A DNA stretch of 64,000 bases from Prado023 sp963706885 (GTDB lineage Bacteria > Actinomycetota > Actinomycetes > S36-B12 > CAIYMF01). The DNA lies in NCBI GenBank assembly GCA_963706885.1, contig CAVPNX010000025.1:186001-250000 (forward strand), given 5' to 3'. This document shows positions 1-8,557 of the stretch, in pieces (positions within the stretch are counted from its first letter, which is position 1; every line of letters begins with the position of its first letter). Below the pieces are notes generated by a model, which was not told the DNA's origin, made no database searches, and saw nothing but the letters and a program-made list of their open reading frames with translations. The translations under genes and the position numbers were made by a program.

Positions 1-804
1 GGCACCCAGGCGCACGTCGCGCAGCGGTTTGACGGCCAGTGGGACGGCGCCGAGTCCGAGGGCGGCAGCCGCCGGCCAGGACGTGGGCGACGCGAATCCC
101 ATGACGGCGATCGCGGCGGGGATGGCCAGGGCGAGTCCGACCAGTGCGGCGAACAGCCGCCGTGTGGCGGGGTCCCCGATCCGAACGGCCAGCGTGCGCT
201 TGCCCGCGACGGTGTCCCCGGGGATGTCGCGCAGGTTGTTCACGACGAGGATCGCGCACGACAGGGCGCCGACCCCCACGCCGCACAGCCATGCCAGCGC
301 GCTCACGAAGCCGACCTGGACCGCGGCCGTGCCGCCGACCGCGACCAGGCCGAAGAACACGAACACGAAGAGCTCGCCCAGCCCGGCGTACCCGTACGGG
401 CGAGGGCCCCCGGTGTAGGTCCACGCCGCGACGATCGCCGCTGCGCCCACCAGGAGCAGCCACCACAGGCCGCTCAGGGCGACGAGCGTGAGCCCGGCGA
501 CGCCGGCGACGGCGAAGGACAGCAGGGCGGCGCGCTTCACCGCCGCCGGCTGAGCCAGGCCCTGCCCGACGAGGCGCACGGGTCCGACCCGCTCGGCGTC
601 CGTGCCGCGGATCCCGTCGCTGTAGTCGTTGGCATAGTTGACGCCCACCTGCAGGGCCAGGGCCACCACCAGCGCGAGCAGCGCGCGCACCCAGACCGCA
701 CCGCCGTCCCACATGGCCACGGCCGTGCCGACGAGGACGGGGGCCACGGCGGCGGGCAGCGTGCGGGGCCGTGCCCCGGCGATCCATTGGCTGGTGGTCG
801 TCAC
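1..804 (-). CDS. menA: 1,4-dihydroxy-2-naphthoate polyprenyltransferase MenA (3' end outside window)
   Basis: Integral-membrane prenyltransferase that attaches the polyprenyl tail to 1,4-dihydroxy-2-naphthoate to make demethylmenaquinone. Seen: about 268 codons with many hydrophobic helices. The first Asp-rich motif of the UbiA family is NYANDYSDGIRGTD (residues about 56-69), followed by a second conserved stretch, NNLRDIPGDTVAGKRTLA, near residue 180. The GTG start at 804 overlaps the menE stop as GTGA (801-804), so the two genes are translationally coupled. The C-terminus runs off the window start. The family is certain from the motifs; the substrate follows from the surrounding men genes. 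Confidence 0.93.
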   Translation of the reverse strand, partial: MTTTSQWIAGARPRTLPAAVAPVLVGTAVAMWDGGAVWVRALLALVVALALQVGVNYANDYSDGIRGTDAERVGPVRLVGQGLAQPAAVKRAALLSFAVAGVAGLTLVALSGLWWLLLVGAAAIVAAWTYTGGPRPYGYAGLGELFVFVFFGLVAVGGTAAVQVGFVSALAWLCGVGVGALSCAILVVNNLRDIPGDTVAGKRTLAVRIGDPATRRLFAALVGLALAIPAAIAVMGFASPTSWPAAAALGLGAVPLAVKPLRDVRLGA

Positions 805-2087
805 CGGGTCATCCTGTCGAGGTCGGTGGCCCACTCGAGCAGGGCCTGGCGATCGGTCTTCCCCGACTCGAGCAGCGGCAGCGAGTCGAGGAGGTGGACA
901 GCTCGAGGACGGGCGGCCCGGCCCAGCGACTGCTCCACACGGTCTGCGAGTGCCTCGGGGAGCCCCGTCCTTTCGACTTCCGCTCCCAGCGGCGGGGGGT
1001 CGGCCGGGACGACGGCTGCCACCAGCCGGCTGCCCCAGTCGGGGTCGGGCAGGCCCACCACCTCGGCGGCCAGCACACGGGGGTCGGCCTCGAGGGTCGC
1101 ACGCACCGCACCCAGGGAGACCGAGGCACCGGACACCTGCAGCACGTCGTCGGCCCGGCCCCCGACGACGACCAGGCCGTCAGCACCGATGCTCCCGAGG
1201 TCGTCGGTCAGGAAGCGACGCTGCCCGTCCGGCCCCGTGGACCAGCGGTGGCTGTCGCGTCCATCCCGGTAGCCGAGCGCGACCTGCTCGCCGCTGACGG
1301 CCAGCCGACCGTCCGGTTCGACGCCCACGCCCACCCGGGGCAGCGGCCGGCCGTCGAACACGGCCCCCCCGCAGGTCTCGGTCATCCCGTATGAGGTGAA
1401 GACGTGGACGCCGGCGAACAGGAGGCGATCCACCAGGGCCCGCGGGGTCGAGGCTCCCCCCACGAGAACGGCGTCGTACTCGGCGAGCAGGTCCCAGCCG
1501 CGGGAGCCGGCCGCGTCGAGCAGGGCCAGCATGGGAGGGACCAGCGAGACGGCCAGCGGCCGGTCGTCGGACGTGCTGAGCTCGCGCGCCCGGGTTGTGG
1601 CGGACTCGAAGGCCTCGACCGTGAAGGGCTCGGCACCGCCCAGGCTCGCCATCGCGACGGGTTCCGTTCCCGCCACGGCTGCCCGGACTGCCACCATGAG
1701 CCCGCCCGCATGGTGCAGGGGGAGTGCCGCGACCCATCGGTGTCCCTCGGGCTGGCCGGACCGCTCCGCGAATCCGCGGGCGGCGGCACGCAGGGCAGGA
1801 CCCGGAAGCAGCACGCCGGCTGGGTTCCCGGTGGAGCCCGAGGTGGCGACGACCACTGCCACCCCGGCCGGGACCGGTTCGCCGGGAGCGACTGCGTCGC
1901 GGATCGCCGCGCGGTATGTCGCCGACCCCGACGCGGGCAGCAGGGCGACGGCGGGTCCCGTGCCGTCGAGTGCCGCTCCCAGCGCAGGCATGAGCACAGC
2001 CAAGCCCGTGGGGCCAGGTGGGATCTCGACTCCGACACACGGGCGCACGTCCCCCACCGCCGGCAGGTCGGTGTTGGTGAGGTCCAT
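801..2087 (-). CDS. menE: o-succinylbenzoate-CoA ligase MenE
   Basis: Acyl-AMP-forming ligase that activates o-succinylbenzoate with CoA for menaquinone synthesis. Seen: 428 residues. The P-loop-like motif is VVVATSGSTGNPAGVLL (about residue 86), with the adenylate motif TSYGMTETCGG in the middle, RFLTDDLGSIGADG for the hinge region, and a C-terminal catalytic lysine in LLESGKTDRQAL. The ATG at 2087 is preferred; an in-frame GTG lies three codons upstream. A longer reading frame that runs upstream into the HNH gene is not part of it. It is shorter than typical acyl-CoA synthetases, as usual for actinobacterial MenE, and coupled to menA. Confidence 0.93.
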   Translation of the reverse strand: MDLTNTDLPAVGDVRPCVGVEIPPGPTGLAVLMPALGAALDGTGPAVALLPASGSATYRAAIRDAVAPGEPVPAGVAVVVATSGSTGNPAGVLLPGPALRAAARGFAERSGQPEGHRWVAALPLHHAGGLMVAVRAAVAGTEPVAMASLGGAEPFTVEAFESATTRARELSTSDDRPLAVSLVPPMLALLDAAGSRGWDLLAEYDAVLVGGASTPRALVDRLLFAGVHVFTSYGMTETCGGAVFDGRPLPRVGVGVEPDGRLAVSGEQVALGYRDGRDSHRWSTGPDGQRRFLTDDLGSIGADGLVVVGGRADDVLQVSGASVSLGAVRATLEADPRVLAAEVVGLPDPDWGSRLVAAVVPADPPPLGAEVERTGLPEALADRVEQSLGRAARPRAVHLLDSLPLLESGKTDRQALLEWATDLDRMTR

Positions 2088-2121
2088 GGCGGTCACAGGG
2101 TAGGTGGCCCGGGGCCCGAGC

Positions 2122-3649
2122 TCACAGCCGCCATCGGGTGCGTGGGGTTCGGGTGATGGTCCAGGGGGCGTTGTTGTTGGCGGGCCAGGGGGTTCCGGGT
2201 GGGGCGCCGGGGTCGGGGCGGGGCACCGGATCGCGGCCGGTCGTGGGTTCGATGGTCCACATGCCGAGGTCGACTTGGCGGTGGTGTGCCCAGCACAGCA
2301 GGGCCAGGTTCGGCAGGTCCGACGCCCCGCCGGCGGCCCAGTCCTGAACGTGGTGGGTCTGGCAGGCTTCGGCGGGGATCCCGCACCCGGGGATGATGCA
2401 CCCCTTGTCGCGGGCGGCCAACGCCCGCCGTTGGGCTGGGGTGGCGGTCCGGGCGGTGCGCCCGATGGCGACCGGGATCCGGGTGCCGAGCAGGGTGGTG
2501 GCCAGGGCGGCGATCCGCTCGGCTGCCGTGGGTTGGGCGCTCGGCTCATCCGGCCCGCGCGGCGCACCCGCCTCACTGGGCTGATCCGGACCGGGTGCTC
2601 CGGTTCGGTGTGGCCGGCCGGGTTGGGCACTGGTGGTGCTCCCGGGGCCCTGACTGGTTGCCTGACCGGCCTCGAGCAGTTCGGCGACGGTGTCAGGGCA
2701 GCCACCGGAGTCGAGCACGATCGGGGTGACCAGTGCGTCGCAGGAGCTGAACCGGGCTTCGGCGTTGGTGAGGGTGTGCCCCCGGGAGGTGGTCCACACC
2801 GTGTCGCCCGAGTGCGGTGGTGTCCAGGGTGACCGACACCGACACGGGCAGCCCACCGCGGGTCGGGATCGACCCGGTCGCGTGCGCGGCGTTGACCAAC
2901 GCGACCAGACCATCGGCGCGGCGGGCGGACGCGGGGACGTGGTCGGCCTGGGTGCGCAGCCGTTCGGCGAACGCCTCGACGGCGGCGATCACCGCCTCAC
3001 CCTCCAGGCGGGGCAGGGTTCCGGCCAGGACCACAGTGTCACCGAGCACCGCGAACGACACCGACCGGGACTCATACGCACCGGCCTCGTCCGGGTCCGG
3101 ATCCGGGGGTGGATGCAGCAGGCGGATCGCAGCGCACATGAACCGGGCCACCCCCGCGGGGGAGAGCTCTGCCCACCTGCTGGCCAGCTCCTCGACGACC
3201 GCGGCCACCTCCTCGGGTTCCAGCGGGCCGACACCACGGGCGATCGCATCCACATGATCCGAGGTGATGATCCCGGCCGCCCACGCCGCGGCCAGGGACC
3301 GGTGCTCGGCGGCCAGCGCCCCGGCCCGGGCCAACCGGCGGGCCGCAGGCACCGCCCACTGGCGGGCCGCCAGCACCGCCCCGGGACCCACCAGCGGAAG
3401 GCTGCCCGCCACCGTGGCGGCGTGCATCCGGCGGGCCAACTCGTACTCCACCGCGGCGAACGCCCCGGCCAGCACCTCCACATCCGCGCACGGACGCTCC
3501 CCGGCCAGCAGACCCATCGACGGCAGGTCCCCGCCCGCCACCGAGGTGGCCCGTTCCCACAGGTCCACCACCTCCGGGGACGCCGACCCCACCGCACCCA
3601 TCGCCCGCGGATCCGCCACCCGCGGGTCCTCCAACGTTGTGCTGCTCAC
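2122..3649 (-). CDS. 13E12-family DUF222/HNH endonuclease-like protein, frameshifted
   Basis: Seen: an N-terminal DUF222-like helical part (3649 down to about 2815) and, in another frame, a C-terminal HNH nuclease domain. The latter has CIIPGCGIPAEACQTHHVQDW followed by LPNLALLCWAHH, so the zinc cysteines and the HH/N/H catalytic set are present. The frames join near 2805-2812, where one extra base in GCACTCGGGCGACACG would restore continuity. The 13E12 repeat family is common in actinobacteria; its function is unclear, and a DNA-damage or mobility role is often suggested. A second paralogue lies at 46979-48746. The GTG start at 3649 is chosen. A -10 box and an SOS-box-like palindrome lie just upstream. 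Either a pseudogene or a sequencing indel. Confidence 0.8.
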
Positions 3650-3675
3650 CCCACATCCCCCGATCCGAACCTGAT

Positions 3676-3691
3676 CCGAACACCTGTACGA
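3676..3691 (-). promoter_or_regulatory. Degenerate SOS (LexA) box next to a -10 element
   Basis: On the minus strand the 16-mer reads TCGTACAGGTGTTCGG, against the actinobacterial SOS consensus TCGAACnnnnGTTCGA (two mismatches). A -10-like TAGTGT (3697-3692) abuts it directly. The second HNH gene has exactly the same arrangement with a perfect box. LexA control is inferred. Confidence 0.5.
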
Positions 3692-3819
3692 ACACTATCG
3701 TCGGGGTCCGACACCACCAACACCCCCACCACCCACCTGTGGACAGCGCCGGCCAGGCCCGCGGAGCCGGGCTCCTGGCGCCCATTGACACGGCCATCCG
3801 GGCCCCCGATCATCGGCAG

Positions 3820-4173
3820 ATGACGAGCATCCCGGGCATCGACCCGGCCGCACCCCCGTCAGGAACCGGTTGCGTCGAGTGCCTGGCCGGCGACGGTCCG
3901 GGCTGGTGGTTCAACCTGCGGCGCTGTGCGCAGTGCGGCCACATCGGGTGCTGCGACGCATCGCCCAGCCAGCACGCGACGGGGCACTGGACAACGCGGG
4001 GCCACCCGGTCATCACCAGCTTCGAGCCAGGTGAGGCGTGGTTCTACTCGTACGCCACGGGCGACTACGTGGACGAGGTCGATCTGGCGCCACCCGCGCA
4101 CCGCCCAGTGGAGCAGCCCAAGCCCGGACCCGCGGACAAGGTCCCCGATGACTGGAAGGACCAGCTCCACTGA
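3820..4173 (+). CDS. UBP-type zinc finger protein
   Basis: A 117-residue soluble protein that is almost entirely one UBP-type (BUZ) zinc finger. Seen: GCVECLAGDGPGWWFNLRRC, then CAQCGHIGCCDAS, HATGHWTTRGHPVITS and a C-terminal YATGDYVDEVDL. These supply the Cys/His ligands and the conserved W/F residues of the fold. In eukaryotes this domain binds the ubiquitin C-terminus. Bacterial stand-alone copies are widespread in actinobacteria and their ligand is not known to me. The ATG at 3820 is used because the domain begins about 17 residues later. Function is not assigned beyond zinc binding. Confidence 0.85.
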   Translation: MTSIPGIDPAAPPSGTGCVECLAGDGPGWWFNLRRCAQCGHIGCCDASPSQHATGHWTTRGHPVITSFEPGEAWFYSYATGDYVDEVDLAPPAHRPVEQPKPGPADKVPDDWKDQLH

Positions 4174-4223
4174 CCCGCGCGGAGCCCTGACCTGGGGCGG
4201 GGGCGAGAGCAAGGAGGAGACCC

Positions 4224-4778
4224 ATGACCCGGCTCTCAGTGTTCATCGCCTCCAGCGTCGACGGATACATCGCCACCCTCGATGGATCCCTCGACTGGCT
4301 CGAGCGCGCAGCGCGGCCCGATGAGGACTACGGCTTCGACGGCTTCCTCGCTGGTGTCGACGCCCTGGCCATGGGCCGTGGCACCTACGACCACATCGCC
4401 CACCTGGACCCGTTGCCCTTCGGCGAGCGACCGGTGTACGTGTTCACGCACCGACCGCCGGCGCCGCGCACGGGGGTCACCTTCTGGGACGTCGATCCTC
4501 AGCAGGCCCATTCCCACTGGATCGAGCAGGGCTTCGGGCGGGTCTACGTCGACGGCGGCCGGGTCATCAGCGACTTCCTGGCCGAAGGGCTGATCGACGA
4601 CCTCGTCCTCACGACTGCCCCCGTCCTCCTGGGATCGGGGCGGCCGCTCTTCCATCCCGGGGGCCAGCCGACCGACCTGCTGCTGGACGGCGTGCGGACG
4701 TGGCCCAGCGGGTTCGTGGCGCGGACCTACCGCCGGCCGAGCAGCCGCGCTACGGCGACCGGCGGCGCAGCGTCGTGA
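4224..4778 (+). CDS. Dihydrofolate reductase-fold (RibD C-terminal-like) protein
   Basis: A 184-residue protein of the RibD_C/DHFR-like family. Seen: N-terminal LSVFIASSVDGYIATLDGSLDWL, shown here in parts as LSVFIASSVDGYIA plus GSLDWL, then MGRGTYDH, FGRVYVDGGRVISDFLAEGL and VLLGSGRPLF, all typical of YwjB/YyaP-like members. These are presumed NAD(P)H-dependent reductases of unknown substrate. The start is supported by the strong Shine-Dalgarno sequence AAGGAGG at 4211-4217. Its last 29 bases overlap the 3' end of the convergent ABC permease gene. It is not the riboflavin gene itself, since there is no deaminase domain and no rib neighbours. Confidence 0.85.
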   Translation: MTRLSVFIASSVDGYIATLDGSLDWLERAARPDEDYGFDGFLAGVDALAMGRGTYDHIAHLDPLPFGERPVYVFTHRPPAPRTGVTFWDVDPQQAHSHWIEQGFGRVYVDGGRVISDFLAEGLIDDLVLTTAPVLLGSGRPLFHPGGQPTDLLLDGVRTWPSGFVARTYRRPSSRATATGGAAS

Positions 4779-5478
4779 CCCCGAGGGCGAGCAGTCCGAT
4801 GATGAACACACCCAGGATCGCGACCTCGTACCCGATCGTCGGATCGGGCAGCATCGCGACCTCCTTGACCGCGTCCACGGCGTAGCTCAACGGCAGGAAG
4901 TTCGAGATGAACTCGGCCGCGGGGGGCATCAGCTCGCGTGGGACGAGCAGCCCGCACAGCAGGAACTGCGGGAAGATCAGGCCGGGCATGAACTGCACGG
5001 CCTGGAACTCGGTGCGCGCCAGGGAGCTCGAGGCGAGGCCCATGGTGACGCCCAGGATCGCCGAGAGCACCGAGACGCCGACCAGCATCCACTCCGGCCC
5101 GGCCACCTCCAGGTCGAGCACCACGATCGCGTAGGTGGCCACGACGGTGGTCTGGATCAGGGCAGCGAACCCAAGTGCGAGCGCGTACCCGACCACGAAG
5201 TCCGCACGTCCGATGGGCATGGTCATGAGGCGCTCGAGCGTCCCGGAGGTCCGCTCGCGCAGTGTGGTCACGGAGGTGATCAGGAACATGATCACCAGCG
5301 GGAAGATGCCCAGCAGCGGGGCCCCGATCTGGTCGAAGGTCCTCCCCCCGTAGTAGATCCACCAGAGCAAGGTCATCAGCAGGGAGGGGACGGCGACGAG
5401 CAGGGCCATGGTCCGGTGGTCGTGGCGGATCTGGGCGAGCACGCGCTGGGCCGTCGCCAGCGTCAGGCGCGGGTTCAC
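4750..5478 (-). CDS. ABC-2 type transporter permease
   Basis: A 242-residue integral membrane subunit of an ABC exporter. Seen: about six hydrophobic helices, a glycine/proline-rich PLLGIFPLVIMFLITS segment, and the ABC-2 signature-like stretch RERTSGTLERLMTMPIGRAD between helices 2 and 3. The GTG at 5478 overlaps the ATPase stop as GTGA, so an N-terminal extension further upstream is rejected. It pairs with the adjacent ATPase (5475-6284). The substrate cannot be deduced; relatives export drugs or lipids. Confidence 0.9.
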   Translation of the reverse strand: MNPRLTLATAQRVLAQIRHDHRTMALLVAVPSLLMTLLWWIYYGGRTFDQIGAPLLGIFPLVIMFLITSVTTLRERTSGTLERLMTMPIGRADFVVGYALALGFAALIQTTVVATYAIVVLDLEVAGPEWMLVGVSVLSAILGVTMGLASSSLARTEFQAVQFMPGLIFPQFLLCGLLVPRELMPPAAEFISNFLPLSYAVDAVKEVAMLPDPTIGYEVAILGVFIIGLLALGVTTLRRRSP

Positions 5479-6284
5479 GGCGTCCTCCCCTCGGCTCCCT
5501 GGCCGGGGCCATCGTCGCCCTCGGCCGGCCCACCCGCTGCACCGGGGACCCCGTTGTCGATCAGGTGCAGGAAGACCTGGTCGGGGTCCGACTGGCCGGT
5601 GAGCTCCTGCAGCTCGGCCAGTGTGCCGTCGGCGAGGAGCTCGGCCTGGCGCAGCAGCAGCAGACGGCTGCACCGGGTGGCCTCATCCATGACATGGCTG
5701 GAGACCAGCAGCGTGACACCCCGGTCGGCCAGGCGCCCGAACAGCTCCCACAGGTCCCGGCGCAGCACGGGGTCCAGCCCGACCGTGGGCTCGTCGAGCA
5801 CCAGGAGCTCGGGCGTGCCGAGCAGCGCCGTGGCCAGCGAGACCCGCGAGCGCTCCCCGCCGGACAGCGTGGACACGACCTGGTCGGCCTGCCCCTCGAG
5901 CTGCACCTCCTCGATGACCCGGTCGATGTCCGAGGAGGGTGTGCCGAGGATCCTGGCGAAGTACCGCAGGTTCTGCCGGACCGTGAGGTCCGGGTACACG
6001 CTGGGGTCCTGGGTCACGTATCCCACGCACCGGCGCAGGGGCGCGGACCCCGCCGCCTGCCCGAGCACCGTCACCGTCCCCGCCGTGATGACCTGCACCC
6101 CGACGATCGCCCGCATGAGGGTCGTCTTCCCGGCACCCGAGGGTCCCAGGAGTCCGGTGAGCGTGCCTGGCTCGAGCGCGAACCGCACATCCCTGAGGGC
6201 TGTGGTGCCGCCGCGGACGACCGTCAAGCCGTCGACGGCCACTGCCGCAGCGTCGGCCAACTGGTCGGCGTGCATGGTTGGCAT
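5475..6284 (-). CDS. ABC transporter ATP-binding protein
   Basis: Nucleotide-binding subunit of the two-gene ABC exporter. Seen: Walker A LLGPSGAGKTTLM, Q-loop YVTQDPSVYPDLTV, signature LSGGERSRVSL, Walker B LLVLDEPTVGLDP and the H-loop LLVSSHVMDEA. The C-terminal tail is acidic and Gly-rich. Start choice is uncertain: ATG at 6284, ATG at 6275 and an upstream GTG at 6308 are all in frame and none has a clear ribosome-binding site. The gene is divergent from menB. Resembles DrrA/daunorubicin-type exporters in general, but no substrate can be assigned. Confidence 0.9.
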   Translation of the reverse strand: MPTMHADQLADAAAVAVDGLTVVRGGTTALRDVRFALEPGTLTGLLGPSGAGKTTLMRAIVGVQVITAGTVTVLGQAAGSAPLRRCVGYVTQDPSVYPDLTVRQNLRYFARILGTPSSDIDRVIEEVQLEGQADQVVSTLSGGERSRVSLATALLGTPELLVLDEPTVGLDPVLRRDLWELFGRLADRGVTLLVSSHVMDEATRCSRLLLLRQAELLADGTLAELQELTGQSDPDQVFLHLIDNGVPGAAGGPAEGDDGPGQGAEGRTP

Positions 6285-6366
6285 TGTTGCGCACCGGGTG
6301 TGCGCCACGGGGCACCGGCCGCCCCGCGTGCGGTGAAGCTTCGCAGCCGTCAGGGCGCCCGTGCCC

Positions 6367-6372
6367 TACCCT
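6367..6372 (+). promoter_or_regulatory. -10 box of a probable leaderless menB transcript
   Basis: TACCCT lies exactly 7 nt before the menB GTG. Actinobacterial leaderless mRNAs typically show TAnnnT about 7 nt before a start codon that is also the transcription start. No Shine-Dalgarno sequence is visible. Confidence 0.5.
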
Positions 6373-6379
6373 GTGCAGC

Positions 6380-7304
6380 GTGGACACCCGTGACCGCTAC
6401 CCCTCGATCCCTGTCGTCACGCAGGACAGCCCGGCCCACTCGGACCCGTCGGTCTCGACGGTCCGCCCCGGCGCCGACTGGCGGCCCGTGGGCGACTGGA
6501 CCGACATCAAGTACGAGCTCTCCGGCGATGGGGTGGCCAAGATCACGATCAACCGCCCCGAGGTGCGCAACGCCTTCCGCCCGCAGACCCTGTTCGAGCT
6601 CCAGGCGGCCTTCAACCTGGCCCGCGACGACGACCGGGTCGGGGTCATCATCCTGACCGGCCAGGGCGACTGGGCGTTCTGCTCCGGCGGCGACCAGCGG
6701 ATCCGGGGCAACGACGGCTACATCGGTGACGACGAGGTCGCCCACAAGGGCATCGGCCGGCTCAACGTCCTGGACCTGCAGATCCAGATCCGCCGGCTGC
6801 CCAAGCCGGTCGTGGCCATGGTCGCCGGGTATGCGATGGGCGGCGGGCACGTGCTGCATGTCTGCTGCGACCTGACCATCGCCGCGGACAACGCCCGCTT
6901 CGGCCAGACCGGTCCGAAGGTCGGCTCGTTCGACGGGGGCTACGGCTCAGGGCTCCTCGCCCGCCAGATCGGCCAGAAGCGCGCCCGCGAGGTCTGGTAC
7001 CTGTGCCGCCAGTACGGCGCCGAGCAGGCCTACGACTGGGGCCTGGTCAACCAGGTCGTCCCGCTGGAGGCCCTCGAGGAGGAGACCATGGCAGTGGGCC
7101 CGGGAGATGCTCACGATGTCCCCGCTCGCGCTGCGGATGCTCAAGGCCTCATTGAACGCCGCCGACGACGGCCTGGCCGGCATCCAGCAGCTCGCCGGGG
7201 ACGCGACCCTGCTGTTCTACATGACCGAGGAGGCCCAGGAGGGTCGGGATGCCTACACGAGCAAGCGCACCCCGGACTTCGCCAAGTTCCCGAAGCGGCC
7301 GTGA
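6380..7304 (+). CDS. menB: 1,4-dihydroxy-2-naphthoyl-CoA synthase MenB, frameshifted near 7090
   Basis: Crotonase-fold enzyme that cyclises o-succinylbenzoyl-CoA to 1,4-dihydroxy-2-naphthoyl-CoA. Seen: KITINRPEVRNAFRP, FCSGGDQRIRG, the oxyanion-hole segment GYAMGGGHVLHV, VGSFDGGYGSGLLARQIG, and a C-terminal tail with LLFYMTEEAQEGRDAY carrying the family's catalytic tyrosine. The frame breaks at about 7090, where one extra G after ATG (ATGGCAG) displaces the frame. Removing it gives MQWAREMLTMSPLALRMLK and a full 307-residue protein. Without correction the frame runs into menC. The GTG at 6380 is chosen; its leaderless context fits. The stop overlaps the menC start. Confidence 0.93.
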
Positions 7305-8440
7305 CGCCCATGGCTGCTGACCCGACTGCCACCACCACGGCCGACGCCGGCGCGGCCCCCGGGTCCGACGGTCCCCTGCCCCGGCACGCCAGGCCGGCAC
7401 TGCCCGAGCTGACGCCGTCCGCGCTGGCGGCCGTGGCCGTGCCGTTCCGGGTGCCGCTGAGTCGGCGGTTCCGTGGCGTGGAGCACCGCGAGGGGATGCT
7501 CTTCTGCGGCCCGTCGGGCTGGGGCGAGTGGGCGCCGTTCCCCGAGTACGACGACTGGGAGGCCGCCCGCTGGCTGGCCAGCGCCGTCGAGGCGGCCTGG
7601 GGGACGTGGCCGGAGCCCGTGCGCACGCACGTCCCGGTCAACGTCGTCGTCCCGGCCCTTGCCCCCGAGGAGATCGCGGGCTACGTCACCGATGCCGTGG
7701 CGCGCACGGGCGCGACCACCTTCAAGGTCAAGGTGGCCGAGCCGGGTTCGGCGCTGGCCGACGACCTGGCCCGCGTGGCCACCGTCCGGGCCGCGCTGTC
7801 CGAGGCGGGCGTGCGCGACCCGCTGATCCGCCTGGACGCCAACGGGGCCTGGACCGTCACCGAGGCGCGCCGGGCGGCGCGGATGTTCGCCGCGGAGTTC
7901 GGGGAGGTCCTGGACTACTTCGAGCAGCCCTGCCGGACCACCACCGAGCTGGCCGAGCTGCGCTACCGGCTGGTGGACGACGAGGTCGGAGTCCGCATCG
8001 CCGTCGACGAGGGACTGCGCCGGGCGCGGGACCTGTACGCCGACGACCTGGCCGCCTCCCTGCGCTCGGCCGGCGACGTGCTGATCGTGAAGGTCGCCCC
8101 CGTGGGAGGGGTCGCCCGGGCGCTGTCCCTGATCGAGGAGATCGGCCTGCCGGTGGTGGTGTCCGGTGAGATGAACACCTCCGTCGGCCTGTGCGCCGGG
8201 CTGGCCCTGGCCGCGGCGGTCCCCGACCTCGCCGGCGCCGCCGGACTGGGCACCGGCCTGCTGCTCAGCGACGACGTCAGCGCCACCACGCTCATCCCGC
8301 GTGAGGGGCAGATGGCGATCACCCGGCGGCTGCCCGACGAGCAGGCCCTGGGTCGGGCCGCAGATGCCCTCGGCGGGGAGCAGACCATGTGGTGGCGCGA
8401 GCGCCTCGCCCGCTGCGCGCGCCTGCTCTCGGTGATCTAG
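7301..8440 (+). CDS. menC: o-succinylbenzoate synthase MenC
   Basis: Enolase-superfamily dehydratase that forms o-succinylbenzoate in menaquinone synthesis. Seen in order: the KxK acid/base motif TFKVKVAEPG, metal ligands in RLDANGAWT, DYFEQPC and VAVDEG-type IAVDEGLRRARD, the second catalytic lysine in VLIVKVAPVGGV, and VVSGEMNTSVGL. The GTG at 7301 overlaps the menB stop (GTGA); an ATG at 7310 is an alternative three codons later. About 379 residues, slightly longer than most because of a low-complexity N-terminus rich in Ala/Thr/Pro. Confidence 0.93.
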   Translation: MTPMAADPTATTTADAGAAPGSDGPLPRHARPALPELTPSALAAVAVPFRVPLSRRFRGVEHREGMLFCGPSGWGEWAPFPEYDDWEAARWLASAVEAAWGTWPEPVRTHVPVNVVVPALAPEEIAGYVTDAVARTGATTFKVKVAEPGSALADDLARVATVRAALSEAGVRDPLIRLDANGAWTVTEARRAARMFAAEFGEVLDYFEQPCRTTTELAELRYRLVDDEVGVRIAVDEGLRRARDLYADDLAASLRSAGDVLIVKVAPVGGVARALSLIEEIGLPVVVSGEMNTSVGLCAGLALAAAVPDLAGAAGLGTGLLLSDDVSATTLIPREGQMAITRRLPDEQALGRAADALGGEQTMWWRERLARCARLLSVI

Positions 8441-8557
8441 CGCCGCCGTGCCCGTGACCTGCCCCCAGCCGCGCACATCCTGGTGGCCTCCTGCCGCAGG
8501 ACGAGCAGAACGGCACCAGGGGGTGCCGGCGATCGGCCCCGCACCAGGTGACCGCTG

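Noticed and set aside
6278..8440. A single 720-residue frame joining MenB and MenC
   Set aside because: The join comes from one surplus G at about 7090. The correct MenB C-terminus continues in another frame and ends at 7304, where menC starts.
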